This document shows positions 34,340 through 46,600 of a stretch of 64,000 nt of DNA, piece by piece. The stretch covers positions 62,001 through 126,000 of the forward strand of contig JAXBDG010000008.1 of the NCBI GenBank assembly GCA_036320915.1. Reading direction: 5' to 3'. Numbering within the stretch: the first letter of the stretch is position 1; each line of letters begins with the position of its first letter. The stretch is from Linnemannia elongata (lineage: Eukaryota; Mortierellomycota; Mortierellomycetes; Mortierellales; Mortierellaceae). The notes under the pieces were generated by a model. The model had not been told where the DNA came from. It ran no database searches and saw only the letters and a list, made by a program, of their open reading frames with translations. A program made the translations under genes and the position numbers.

Positions 34340-37300
34340 ATGTCCCCTTCACTTCCTCCTCCTCCTCGCAAGCTGTCGTCGTCGTCAGCTTCGGGGAACA
34401 GTGCACCCAGATCACCCAGATACCCAAAGATCAACCCAAACTCGCTCGCCTTATCCGATCCCCATCCTGCCCAAGCCGAGGACGACCAGGAGCTTGACCG
34501 GGCACTCGCCGAACTCCTCGGCCAATCCTCCCTCGCCGCCAACGAGGATCACCACAACCCCCATCTCCCCCAATGTAAATACTACACCAACAGCTCTGAT
34601 AACTACTACAACAGCAACCACACCACAAGCTCTGGTCGACCATTGAGCATCACCAGCTTATCCAGTCTGGGTTCGGGATCGTTCACCAGCTATGGGAGCC
34701 ACAGCAGACGGGTTTCCCAGGCGTTACTTTCTCCTCTCTCACCCGCCTTGAGCGAACCTTCTTCTTCTGGTCATAACCCCTTCTTCAACACTGTACCCGA
34801 AAGCGACGAATGTCCTCTTTCATCTCAACAACCAACACAGGATTCGATCGGTTTCGACGCTGTCTCACAAGGCATAACAACAGTAACGACAACCATTGAG
34901 CAGGATATGCGCATGGTCTCATCCTCCATGCCCTCGTGTACATACTGCTCCAGTGTGCGAAGCAACAGCATCTGCAGTTCAGGAACCACAGACGACAAGC
35001 TTACCTCCCCAACTGCACTTCATGCAGCTCAATCCATTCATGCATCGTCACCAACAACGTCTACAAAGAAGCACCGGAATAGTGTTCAGATGGCGTTCGA
35101 TACCAACCGCCTCGCGGCCTTGAAGGAGTTTATCCCGTCCGAGGTCAGACTCCGGTTAAGCTACCATCTTGATGAGTGTTGGTTTGTTGAGTTCTCGCCC
35201 GACGGCAAGTGGATGGCCTCGACTGGACTAGACCAATCCGTTATCATCTGGCAGGATGTCCTGGTACGTCTTACGTTGTTTTTTTTATATTCTCTGTGCA
35301 TCCTTTCTTTTATCATACAAACACAAAACACAAAACACAAATCAAAACAAAACTCAAGTGGATGGGGAGGACAATCGAGAGAACGCTTCTGTCTGTGTGT
35401 CGATAGGGTGTTAACAACCACAGAAACAAGACATAAGAGCTACAAGAAACAAACAAACCAGGGGTGGACACCAATGGATGAATTCCTCAGCGTCCATTGG
35501 GTTTTAGTTTTTTTATGTTTGCTATTCATTCACTCATTCCTTCAGCTCCTTTTCCCTCTCCTCTTCTCTCTTCTCGCTTTTTTCACCCCCGTGAGCTCAG
35601 AGAGACACACTGGCCTTGGCGAGAGCACACACTCTCTTTTCCTATTGCTGTTCTGGTGGTACAGGATAAGAGGCTGACTTGAAAAAAGGGAGACAGCACC
35701 ATCAATACCATCGAATGACAGCGTAGTTCATCAAACCCTGTTCACTCTTCTATTCCTTCTCTTTCTCTCTTATCACACCCTACCACCACACCACCGCGTC
35801 ATGTAAATAGATGGCGGTTTTTGTTCTTATTTGGCTATCTTCTCTCCTTTGTACCCATGAGAGAAGAGAGAGAGAGAAAGAGAGAGAGACAGAAAGAGAG
35901 CAGCCTATTTGTTATACACATGACACAACATCGGATGACACTGCCCAACCTTGTGTTTTTTGTGTTCCCAATGCTCTCGTCCGTTCTTCTGACGCGAAGA
36001 GAAGAATCTTGTTTTATGTACTTTCGTGATCGGTGAACACGTCCCTTGATGGTTCATGAGAAGAGAGGAAAAGTTGGATCTAAGGGTTTGAGCAAGGGAG
36101 AGAATGAGAAGGGTGCAAGGAAACGACGGGGCTGCAAACGAACTAAGGAACTAAACACAGACCAACAGTGATGCAAAGACTGCGGACCAAACTTCGGCGG
36201 CGGCGGTTGAATATTATGATTTGGGATGTGGTCGTCTGGGACAACAAGGGTAAAGCGAAGGAAAAACACTGCATGGCCCAAACAGTGCAGAAAGGATAGG
36301 AAAGGGAGGGGAAGGTGAGTCGTTTTTTTTGCTCACTTCTGGAGGAAGGGAAACCCTACATCATTTTGTTGACTAACGCATAATCGATGAGGTTTGTGTC
36401 TGTGGGAATTCACTTCTCGACTTCGCGTTGTTCTTGTCGGCTGTTGTATTTGAGTTGGGGGGGCTTCCTGTTTCGGTTCCTGTCCCCTCACCATTGATTT
36501 GAACTATAGTCTTTCTCATTTCCGAGTGTGGGAAAAACACATTACACAAACAAACGAACAAGCAAGCAAGGAGTGAATGGCTTGAGATTTCGTCAGTTTT
36601 AAAAAATCAGACATGGACGCTGGGCTCCTTTCCCATTGTTCCTGGCGTTCATGCACAAGGAAGGAGGAGGATGTATAGATGAATGGATGAGGATCGATAA
36701 GAGAAAGTTTGGGCTCGAGCAGGGATGAAAAAAAAAAATGTAAATGAAATTGGTGCAGGGAAGAAAAAAAAAGAGCAGTTGTCGTCGTGCATTGAGAGTG
36801 AAAGAAGCCCATTCTCAATTTTTTCATGGAAGAAGGGCATTCCTTCATCTACATCCAGTACCCAGGGGAAAAAAAGAGTTCACCTAGGCCCTTTTGCCCC
36901 TTTTGCCCCTTTCTTTCTTATTCCCTTCTTTCTTCCCTTGCGCAGCCAAAGTCTCGCTCGACTCGAGGCCCCATTATGCACAATGCTATCCCGCTTTTCT
37001 TACCGAGAAATAATCGGCAATGTCGATTATTAACCATACTCACTCTGTTTCAAACAATAGTCCCTGGAGCCTACAGTCTGGAAGACGGTGCAGTACTCAC
37101 GGTCAATCACACATGCGCATTGGTCTCCCGACAGCAAACACCTGCTTGTCAACCTGGGCTTCGATCCCGTAACACCAACGTATACCCCAGAGATGAGCGT
37201 CATCGACGTCGCAACAGGCGAGACTATATTGACGCGTAAACACCACAACGGAACCAGAGATATCCATGCGCTGGCTGTGGGCTGGATGGACGACTCTGAA

Positions 37301-38453
37301 CATTTTGTCTCTGCCCCCTCTAGTGGTGAGATATATATCTGGGTAAGTTCTCCTCCCGTTGTGTATGGATTTTAATAGCAATACCTTGTCCCAGAAATTC
37401 GTGTTCCTGACACTGCTGGTCTCGTTTGTGCTTGATGTGAATAGAACTTGAAGGGCGAGATCATCCGGAAAATGGAAATCGACTCGGAGGTGGTTGACAA
37501 AGAGTCAAATGTGATTGTGGAGGCGATGGTCATGGTACGAGGACAGAATACGGCGATCGTTGCAGACGGCCAGTACAAGATCAGGGTCATCAACCTTGAG
37601 ACCGGCGAGTGCAGGTACGTTCTTTATTCTAATTGTGTGATACCTACCCATGCCACCACTATCATACATCACAGATCATTTTGCTAATTGGGGAACTTTT
37701 GTTGCTTGCATGCATGGAATAGATTTTTGGATAGGATGGTCACCGTTCCCTCGGCAATGACTCTTTCGCGGGACGGACAGTACCTTGCCATTGCCATGCG
37801 CGTACGTTTTTTTTTTTTTTTTTTTTATATCTACAATTCGATTTGAGGCTGCTTTGAGCTGTTTGTTATGCCACTCAGTCATACTAATTATTAACACTTG
37901 CATGATCTCTCGTATGACAATAGGGCGCGGAGGAAGTCTGTAGAGTAGCACAGGTACTGGTCTACAATCTCAAGACGTCCACCTTCTTACGAGCACTGGA
38001 GGCAGATACATACCTCAATGCCAATTTCGTGATCCGCCCCTCGTTCTGTGGACCACATAACGAGATTCTTGCGGCTGGCTCCGAGAATGGCATGGTTCAT
38101 TTTTGGGATCTGGAGACGGGCGAAGTGATTATGACCCGGGAGGAGCATTCAAAGCACTGTGGGTGGACGGATATGCACGCTCACCTACCAGGACTTATGG
38201 CTACATGTAGTGACGACAATCACATCATCCTGTAAGTTAGCTACGCCTTGACTTGCGTTGTATTGGAGTACACTATTGCATTTCACGCATCACTGACCAG
38301 ACGGTGTCTTTGTTTTTTTTTCTAACGTTGATGAATAGGTGGACGACCAAGGATTTGAGCAGAGCGCTGCAACACGAGGATGACAAATGGATGGAGTCGA
38401 GTCGGAAGAAGTCTGTTGGCCAACTTCCATTCAACCTCAAGAAGGGTTGGTAG
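34340..38453 (+). CDS. WD40-repeat protein, WDR26/Gid7-like
   Basis: Exons 34340-35263, 37061-37342, 37445-37614, 37723-37801, 37924-38231, 38339-38453; phases agree, 625 residues. The first 250 residues are Ser/Pro-rich. Seven divergent WD-type blades follow from LSYHLDECWFVEFSPDGKWM, with SVIIWQDVL, AHWSPDSKHLLVN, SAPSSGEIYIW, IRVINLETGECR, LAAGSENGMVHFWDLETGE and MATCSDDNHIILW. Blade order and spacing, including PSFCGPHNEILAAGSENG, match WDR26 and yeast Gid7, subunits of the GID/CTLH ubiquitin ligase. The LisH-CTLH module that normally precedes the propeller in that family is not visible, so this may be a paralogue with another job. Intron 1 is 1797 nt. A TATA-like box lies at 34053. Confidence 0.82.
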
Positions 38454-38871
38454 ACGTTTTTTTTTACCCCCGTTCTCCTAGTCATCTGTAACCACTTGCC
38501 ACTTTAAAAACAAACGTGTACTGTACATAAAATATAATTGTTTTTCTTTTCTTTTTACATGTCATAACTACGGTGTGTAAATGTACGGGTCAAAAGGAAC
38601 CAGCACAGGTGCTCAGATTCCTTTTTTATTAGAGGCTGTAAATAATGAATGATCGTCAATTAGAAGATGCTAGATAATGCTAGATAGATAAGAAGGAACA
38701 TGGTTGTGAAATCCATGCCGAATGGTGGAAAGCATGAAAAGTGGAGACTGTGTTGCGAGAAATAAGGTGAAATGGTATGCTCATGAATGGTGGGGCAGAA
38801 GATGCTGTGAGAAGGAAGGTGATGAAGGGAGGAGGAGACGCTTCTACACTAACAACGTGACGAAGAGTGAT
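38454..38871. other. Convergent spacer
   Basis: A 418-nt gap between the stops of the WD40 gene (+) and the secreted-protein gene (-). AT-rich 3' UTR-like sequence; no gene is seen. Confidence 0.6.
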
Positions 38872-39747
38872 TTACAACCCAAGAAGAGACTTAATTGCTG
38901 CGACGGCGGTGGCGACGACGGTGACATGGAGACCCTTGACGATAACGTGAGCGCAGAGGTCGAGGTGGACATCCACATCAGCAACAGCATCAACAAACCC
39001 TTGGAGGTGGATCTGCTCAACAATCAAGTTCAGACCCAACTCGCGGATCAAGACCTGGAGCTTGGCACGGACATGGGCCATCAGGTTAGTCTTCAAGGCA
39101 ATGAACAGACGGTCAACATCCAACTTGACAAGGGCCTCAACATCGGCAACAATGGCACCCGCAGCCTTGGAGATGCAGATTGCATCCTCGTGGGGGCAGT
39201 GCTTGTGGATGACCTGACGGGCGTGCTCGCCAATGTTGGAGAGAACGATGGCCTTGGTGTCGAGGTCCACCTTTGTGTTGACAATGACGCGGGTTTCGGA
39301 ATCGACCTTGGCGGAAATCTTGGGGATGACGACGTCGGTGTCCGTAGTGAGGAGACCCTGGGCGACGAGGTGGAGTTTAGAGTGGATATCGGCGCAGACG
39401 TTGACCTTGAGTTCTGTGATGGCCTTGGCGATTACTTCGGTATTGACCTTGACCAACGCATCGACAATCGCGTTGATGTCGACGGGGATGAGACCGCGAC
39501 GGGCCAAAGCGGCTGGGGCGGCAGCATCAGCAGCGGTGGCGGTGGTTTCAACGGAAGGGTTGGAGAGGGAGGGGGAGACGAGGGACTCGGTATCAGCAGC
39601 GTTGGCGCCTGTCAAGCCACCGAGGGGGACGATGTTTCCAAGACCTCCAAGGAGACCGCCGAGACCGTCGGGAGAGGCAATGGGTGCGGCCTTGGTTGAG
39701 ACGGCAAAGATGGAAAGGGTCAAAGCTACGGCGGTGAACAGTTTCAT
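38872..39747 (-). CDS. Secreted protein of unknown family
   Basis: Single-exon frame of 291 residues. MKLFTAVALTLSIFAVSTKAAPIAS is a textbook signal peptide with cleavage expected after KAA or KAAP. A Gly/Leu-rich and Ala/Thr-rich pro-region follows, then LARRG near residue 84, a dibasic site that a Kex2-like protease could cut. The remaining 205 residues are regular amphipathic helix with Val/Ile-Asp-Leu periodicity (KVDLDTKAIVLSNIGEHARQ, VEALVKLDVDRLFIAL, VDAVADVDVHLDLCAHVIV) and four Cys. No catalytic motif is recognised. Possible roles are a secreted helical surface or effector-like protein. Minus-strand TATAAAG lies at 39871-39877. The long antisense frame is a shadow caused by GC-rich third positions. 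Confidence 0.85.
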   Translation of the reverse strand: MKLFTAVALTLSIFAVSTKAAPIASPDGLGGLLGGLGNIVPLGGLTGANAADTESLVSPSLSNPSVETTATAADAAAPAALARRGLIPVDINAIVDALVKVNTEVIAKAITELKVNVCADIHSKLHLVAQGLLTTDTDVVIPKISAKVDSETRVIVNTKVDLDTKAIVLSNIGEHARQVIHKHCPHEDAICISKAAGAIVADVEALVKLDVDRLFIALKTNLMAHVRAKLQVLIRELGLNLIVEQIHLQGFVDAVADVDVHLDLCAHVIVKGLHVTVVATAVAAIKSLLGL

Positions 39748-42427
39748 TGTTGATGGAGGTTTTGACTGTTTGGGTTGCGTTGTAGTGGTTGAAGGGTTGT
39801 CAAGTGGGGAAGAAGATGAAAAAGAGAATAAAGAAAAAAAGACATAGGAAGTGGTGCTTTCTGGCGGTGGCTTTATAGCACTTGTTGGCCAAAAATTGGT
39901 CGACCTACTTTCCTAGTGTTATGTTTTCTAGTATCTGAGTACAACCATGATACGAGACGTGTGCTGAGAATATGGAGAATAGTACGATTGTGAGCAAGAG
40001 TGAGAGTGAAAGAACGAGAAGGGGAGAACAAAATAAGACTGAGCCGGAAAAGACCAATTGTAGAGTCAAGCCAGGAGAAGAGGACTACCAAGGAAAGAAA
40101 AGGGAGGGGTGGTTCCGTGGACACTATGGTAACCAGAAGCAGAGCTTACGAAAACAAGAGTTGTGCGAGAGATATGAAAGACAAGCGAGGTTGGAACAAA
40201 GTTTACCTCTTTTCACTGCTACCTTACTCTCAGTAGTGAATCGTGGAGAAGTGAAAGAGCGAGTGAGGGCTGCACGCAGGTAACACAAAACACAGCATAC
40301 AGAAAACGAAGCGATAGTTGCCGCGCAAATTTAACAAGGGATGGATGGAAAGGGGACATGTGGCAAAATACATTGCAAGTGTGAGGCAAAGAAGGGGAAG
40401 GAAGGGGCCGTGCGTGTGAAGAAAAAAAAAGGATATGATAATAAAACAAAAGGAGCCTCTTTGTACGTTGCTTGAATGTGTTCGCGTGTGCTGGTGTGCC
40501 TATATGCATGCTGTGCCTCCTCCGTGGGGATAGTAGGGACAGAAAGGGGAGAAGGGACAAAAATATTGGGTGTGAAGCCAAGCTCATCCTGAATATTGGC
40601 TAGAACAAGAAGAAAGTGCAGGAGGGCAAGGAAGGGGATAGGAGAAAACAGGAGAAGGAGAAGCAATAGAAAATAAACCAAGAACATGGCTATTGGGCAT
40701 ACAAGCTCGAAGAGGAAACCACGAACTGAATGAACCATTGTCCGAAAGACTGAGCCCAATGGTCTCCTCTCTCTTCATCTCCCTCCTTTTTCTTCTCTTT
40801 TTTATTTCCTTTGCGTCTAACATGAGCACGGTAGATCCTACTTGTCTGAAATGAGCAAAGGCAGCTTTGAAACTACGAAAAAAGGAGATTAAAATGGCGG
40901 CGAATTGGACGATGAACAATGCTCAGGAGTTGCACCATATGCGACCTGTCATCATTTCATTGGTGACCAAATATGAGCCTTGTCATCGTAACGGGCTACC
41001 AAAAAACCCCGGGTAACCACAAGAGCGCTTAGCGCCTATATCATATCCTGATAAAAGAAGGAAAGAAGGACTTGGCAATATAACCGACCGGCTGTAGAGC
41101 GACTAGCACTAAAGTTGCTACTTTCGAGGCAGCTCTGCTTTGCCCTTGGCCGAGCTAGCCTAGCGAAGAATCTCCGCTTGGTTCTTTGTTTGTGGGAAAG
41201 TAACGTTGCATGTATGCGAAGGGAAAGAAGAGGGAGATGAGGATAAAGAAAACACAGCCTCCTGGCGTAGCGGACAACGTAGTAAACCCAGCGTACAACT
41301 CTGCCGAGTACCAAGCACACGATCATATGTGAAGGCGCTCTTGCAGTATTTGGCATACATCGAGAATGGAGAACACATATGTTGTATAGATTCAAGGGGA
41401 AGCCGCTAGGAGAGAGGGAAAGAGAAGGCGTGGCAAATGAATGGCTTATTCGACACGTATAACAGAGGGCGAGTCCCTCAGATGCTCCACTCTGGCGCAA
41501 AATATATTCGTTCGGTTAACGTGCTCACGGCAAGTGCGTTTAGTTCAATTGTTAGCTGCAGGATCATGGTAGTTGACAAGGTGAGGTGTGAAGGAATGAA
41601 GAGGTTAGAAATGAGGTCAAGAGATGGCCTTGGGCACGTTAAAAAACTATTGAAGAAATAAACAAGGAGTCAAGAGCAGGCATAGGATAAGTGCCTTTGT
41701 TTTCAATCGCGTGTCTTTCGTAGTTATTCCTGCGTAGACATTGTCTTTGTGAGATTCCTCCGAAAGTCGTTACCTTGCGAGCAACGTAGGGCAGAAAGAC
41801 CTAGAGGGCCAGACTCGTTCTGTTTTCTATTGATATAGGTGCTACGATTTGGGCTGGATATGCGTCGGAGTTGTCTCCTATGTATTAAGCACTTGTACGT
41901 ATCTCAGCTTCGGTCTAGACCTATCTATTTCGCCCATGCAGGACAATTCTTCCCCACCTCAGCCTAGCTCGTTTGTTCTATGAACTTTTGAGAGTCAGAG
42001 GTGAAGGCTATGCTGATCCTTCGTTCATACGTCGTCTAATAGTGTAGTAGCAGCAGCACCACTTCACCCCCCCCCCCCATTTTCTACAATACTACAAAAG
42101 GACATGTATGCCTGGGCACCGGTGACCCTAATTAGAGTTGCACACAAAATCACAGGGTTCTCATGTTTGTTTTGTGGTTCGGCTTCTTTATTTGAAGATT
42201 TGAGGGAAGAACAAAAAAAGATATTGTGGACAAAGAAAAACGAGGATTCTTTTGGGGAGATGGGCTGAAGTCTGGATATCGAACTATGTGGAACATTGCT
42301 AAAGGTCTCCGAGGGGAAATAGAAAAGAAAAGGGTGAAGGTTTGTAGTTATGTATTGTAAACAAGAGCGTCGTCTTGTTCATCGCTCACTCTGAGCTACA
42401 AGTCATGCTGTTTTGAATAAACTGCTA
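39748..42427. other. Large spacer, no gene seen
   Basis: About 2.7 kb between two minus-strand genes. It holds the secreted-protein leader and promoter, purine/pyrimidine-biased sequence to about 41000, and unique-looking sequence at 41000-42400 in which I find neither a coherent exon chain nor a complete tRNA. A C13-like run lies near 42067. Confidence 0.5.
39871..39877 (-). promoter_or_regulatory. TATA box of the secreted-protein gene
   Basis: TATAAAG reads on the minus strand about 125 nt upstream of the ATG at 39747, a sensible TATA-to-start distance. Confidence 0.6.
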
Positions 42428-43214
42428 TTAATGTCCACCTCCCTCGGCCTGGTTGGCAACCTGGGATGCTGGTGCCGCTCCTTTTTTCATTCATCCCGGG
42501 AAGAGTAACAAACAACAAATATTAAGTGTAATGGAAATAGTAACAAAAAAAAGTAAAAAGAAATAAAGAGGTCATCAGCACACGTTGTGGGTGTTTTCGG
42601 GGACAAAGGATTTATCATGGGCGACGGGGCGGTTGGAAATGATGCAAGATGAACCTTCGCGGGGGCATTCGCACTGCTGGCTCTTGGGGACATCCTTCAT
42701 AACTATTTTTGGTGAAAGGTAAGAGAGAAAAAGGTGGCGTCAGATGATGTGATCGGCCACTTGATTGTGCAATCGATAAAGTAGTGCAATAACAACAATG
42801 CTAAAGTGAACATTCAGTCCTTTGTGCATCCATTCTTTACCTTGCTCGACGTGCTGTTTTCCGGAGGCGACATGGCGTTGTGGAGGAGGCACGAAAAGGC
42901 ACGAGAAAGGGTGAGATACAACATTAGTAAGGACATCTTCCTTGCAAAGAGGACAAGATATCTCGCATTGCAATTGACTCATTCTCTTTGTTGCGTTTTC
43001 TACAGTACCATGCCGCAACCCTTCCAGGTCTATTCGAGAAGAGGGAGAGATAATTTGCAATGGAGTAAAGCGTTAGATACCGAGAGGATATCCGAGAGTG
43101 GTGTCCAGTGGTAATGGAAGAGAGTTTTCCATGGTCGGCACCATGATAGTAAGCAATGGCAGCATGCTTGCTTACCGTCTTTCCGCACTTGTTGCATTTA
43201 ACGGCGAAGCACAT
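42428..43214 (-). CDS. 57-residue Cys-rich small protein, five tiny exons
   Basis: No single frame shows this gene; it appears only after splicing. Exons (minus): 43214-43176, 43029-43009, 42853-42841, 42702-42655, 42480-42428 (39, 21, 13, 48 and 53 nt), all with GT-AG borders and matching phase. The product starts MCFAVKCNKCGKTTWKGCGM, then HVEQVMKDVPKSQQCECPRE, and ends in a short Ala/Gln/Gly tail. Cys7, Cys10, Cys18, His21, Cys35 and Cys37 could bind zinc. Short proteins with CxKCGKTTWxGCGxH occur across fungi and plants, generally without a known function. Agreement of every exon with that pattern makes the model convincing. Exon 3 of 13 nt encodes only HVEQ plus one base. Confidence 0.85.
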
Positions 43215-43662
43215 TGTTGTAGTAGCGCGTGTGTGTGTGTGGGAGTGAAGGGTAAGGTTGGGAGAACGTTAGAAGGGTGAGTGTGAGAGTAGATGTGAGA
43301 GTAGATGAATAAGAAAAGAAGAGATGAATGAATGAGCGCTCTTTTATTCCTTTCTGAAAAAACCGTTTTTTTAGTGCATGACTCCCGATCATTACACGTG
43401 ACTAGCACCTACTGTACGCGCACAATTTTTTTTTGTCGATCGGGCGCCACGTACCACTGATCATGTTTCAGGTTATCCACCCCTTTGACTCTTGAGTTCT
43501 TGAGAAGGGCTGTCCGGGATCTCGGATAGCCCTCAAAAGGAGTTATCGCCTTTAAATCTGATCGAGGTTCGTTTTTCGCTTTCGTTTTCACTTCCGTCAA
43601 TCACATATTTCACCAATAATTTTTCTTTTTGATATTTTATTCCATGTAATGAGCGAACACAA
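43215..43662. other. Spacer with GT repeat
   Basis: Tandem minus-strand spacer of 448 nt: leader of the Cys-rich peptide (GT repeat near 43229, CA-rich on its strand) and the 3' UTR of the coiled-coil gene with a minus-strand AATAAA at 43637-43642. Confidence 0.6.
43637..43642 (-). terminator. Putative polyadenylation signal
   Basis: AATAAA on the minus strand 21 nt past the stop codon of the 1117-aa coiled-coil gene. Confidence 0.45.
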
Positions 43663-46600
43663 TCAGACAGAGTCGCGTCGTCTAAGGCCACGGTGCATGG
43701 TATCCCGGGTCAAGGTCTTGCCATACGTCCGGCGCTTCAAGAACTGGCCCACATTCTCTATTGCAAACCCGTGGCTACAGGTCCGTCCGTGTGTAGGAAC
43801 TTTGGCCTGGAGGAGCTGGGTCTTGGTGTGCGCTCGGTAGGAGTAACGGGTTTGGGAGGGGAGTGGTGGGAGAGGTGTCGATGGTGGGGGGCGGATTGCA
43901 TTGTTGTTGTTATTACTGTTGTTGAGGTGGTGGTTGAGTTGGTAATGGGAAGAGGGGGCGGAGGGGAAAGTAGAGGAGCTGTCATGGCCGAGGGGGGAGT
44001 TGGATAAGGGGTGGGCGCGTGGGGAGCCCGACCGGGAATGGGACATGGGGAATGGTGGGAGGGGTCTCGAAGGAGGAGGTGGTGGAGGAGCATCACGGGG
44101 TGGTGCTGAAAAGAGTCGTTCAGTTGAGAGTTGTTCGGGGGATCGGCCAAGTCCAGTCAATCCAAGTCCGAGTCCAACGGAGGCACTTTGTTGCACCTGG
44201 TGCTGTTCTTGAGGTCGGGTAAAGTAGTCTTCCAAGAGACTGCCGCTGCTGCTGGAAAGAGTGCTCCCACCGCTGCTTCGGTTAGCCGAATTGCGGTGTG
44301 GTTGAGAATAGTGCTGGTGGTGCTGGTGGTAATGATGTTGCTGCTGCTGAGGCATTTGCTGAAAGGCTGGGTGGTGGAGGGGTGTGGTGCTGGCGCTTCG
44401 TCGGGCAGATCCGTTGGCGCTCCACATGTTTTTCATCAGAACAGCCGATGACAGATCGGGTGTCGTTGCTGCAGAATGGGTCCCGCCGGGAGGCATCAAC
44501 ATCGAGAAAGAAGATGCTCTAGAGTCTCGGCGGGGCACGACAGAAGACTGCAGGTCGACAAACTTGATCATGTCCTCGCCCAGTTCCTCAAACTCGGATT
44601 CTTCGCCCTCGGTGTCATCCTCGTCGTCATCACTCTCATCATCGACAGCACTATCGACGTGGTTGTTGTTGCTGCTGCCGATGGCGGCCCGAAAAAAGCT
44701 CGAGCGGTCGTCTCCGCAGTCGATGGCTCTCCTCCCGCCGCGTTCAATACCGGCGTCGACCTCGGCCAAGTTTCCTTGGTTGATGGTGCTCCTGGTCTTG
44801 TTGCTGTTGAACTCTTGTTCAGAGCGCAAGAGCGTGTGCAAGTCAAGTTTCAAAGTGCCTGGACGAGACGTCTCCTTGAACAGCAATGGGTCAACTTCCT
44901 GATCCTGAACAGTTAAGGGCTGCGCACCCTCACTCAATCCTGCAACAACGTTCCTCCGAGGAGCAACTCCGTTATCGAACAGCGCAAAGTTGATAGGGAC
45001 ATTACTACCCAAAGACGAACGTGTCGTGGAAGATGCCGAGGAAGGAAAGGAGGCAGTACGCGTAGGGCGTTGGTGTTGTGAGCTTGATCGGGGCATGACC
45101 ATGTTCTCCTCGAGACATTTTGAGCCAGTGCGGAGCAAATCCTGGGTGGTGAGGAGGATACGTTGGTAGACCTCGTCTGACTCCTTGAAGGACCAGTTCT
45201 CGATCGCCTCGTCCGGACACATGTCGATGTCGACCTTGATCTCATTCTCGCGACATACAAACTCCATTCTATTAGATGGGAAAGTAAATTAGGGCATAAA
45301 TATAAAAATTTAGTTAGGTTGGGATGCGATCGGACAGAGGGAGGACAGAGGGGGAGGGTCAGGGGTGTTTGTGTGTGTAGGATGCATATTGAAATTCGCC
45401 GAGTAAATTAATCTGGCTTGTGCTTACGCTTGCAGTTGCATCTGAAGTTCGAGGAGCATCTTGTCCCGCCGGGAAAGCACCCTGTGGAGCGAGTCCTTCT
45501 CCCCTTGCAAGTTGGCATTCTCAATCTGCAGCTCGATTATCTATTGAGTGACATCATGTACAAACAAAACGTTCATCCTCTTATTAGCATGATTTGTCCT
45601 TGCCTTACTTGCCCTTGTCACTGCCCTGTGGTCACACACATTTCTCGGTACGAAATTATATATGCAACCGATCGAAATAGCAATACCTTCTCATAGAGTC
45701 CACATTCGCGTTGGCGATGCTCCTCCTCTTCCCGCCTCATTTCCCGCTTGACGTTCTCGGGGAATTCGAGTGGTGGCGGGCAGGTGCACTTAACCACTGT
45801 CGTCGTCGTCGTTATTGATGGTGTTACTGCTGCTGCTGCTGTTGTTGTTTGTTGTTGTGAGGTTGGTTGTGTGATCAATTCCTTGTTTGTAATATCCGTG
45901 TGGAATAGCGGCGAGGCTGCTCTCGTTCCTGCAGGTTTCGTAGTAGTCGATTTTGATGGTGATACAAATGAATCAGTGCAAGCAAGTGTCGAGGAGGTAG
46001 GAGTCAGGTCGACAGTCGAGGGTCGTCTAGAGATGGGTTTCCGGGATGGGTTGGTAGCTGCAGAAGAAGGCAAGAGGGTTGCTGTTCCTATGCCTGTAGC
46101 TGCTGCAGTGGATGCCATGGTTGGAGTGGAGGCTGTTACAGGAGTCGAGACTGGAGAGGACAATGTAGAGGACGACGCAAGTGATTCTCCACTGGACGAT
46201 CGTGTCATGTAACATGCAGAGTCAATTCCCGCGTTTAGTCGATTCTTGGACCGCCCTGTTGTAGATGTTGATGATAATCCAGATGGCGTTGCTGCTGCTG
46301 CTGCCGATACCGCTGCTGTCGCTGCTGTCAGAGAGGTGAGAGTGGGTATACTGCTGCTCCCGATGAGCGGTGACGATCCTGATAGGGAAGAAGAGGATGC
46401 TGTGGACGATGTGGTTGAGAGGGGAGTCTGAACAGATGCAGTGTTGGGCGAAGGAGCAATGGGTGGTAACGAAAAGCCCCTTGCCGAGGAGCTGCCACTA
46501 CCACTGCTACTGCTGCTGACTCCTGTACTGTTGCTGGTATTGCTAGCATTGCTCATAGACGTCGAGGGGTTGGACCCGTTGTTGCTGCTGCCTGGCGAAT

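Noticed and set aside
38722..39699. 325-aa plus-strand frame
   Set aside because: Antisense shadow of the secreted-protein gene, whose signal peptide, TATA box and composition are convincing; the plus-strand product is a Gly/Asp-rich mirror.
41263..41273. tRNA A-box-like TGGCGTAGCGG
   Set aside because: No matching B box (GGTTCGANNCC) at tRNA distance and no acceptor-stem pairing.
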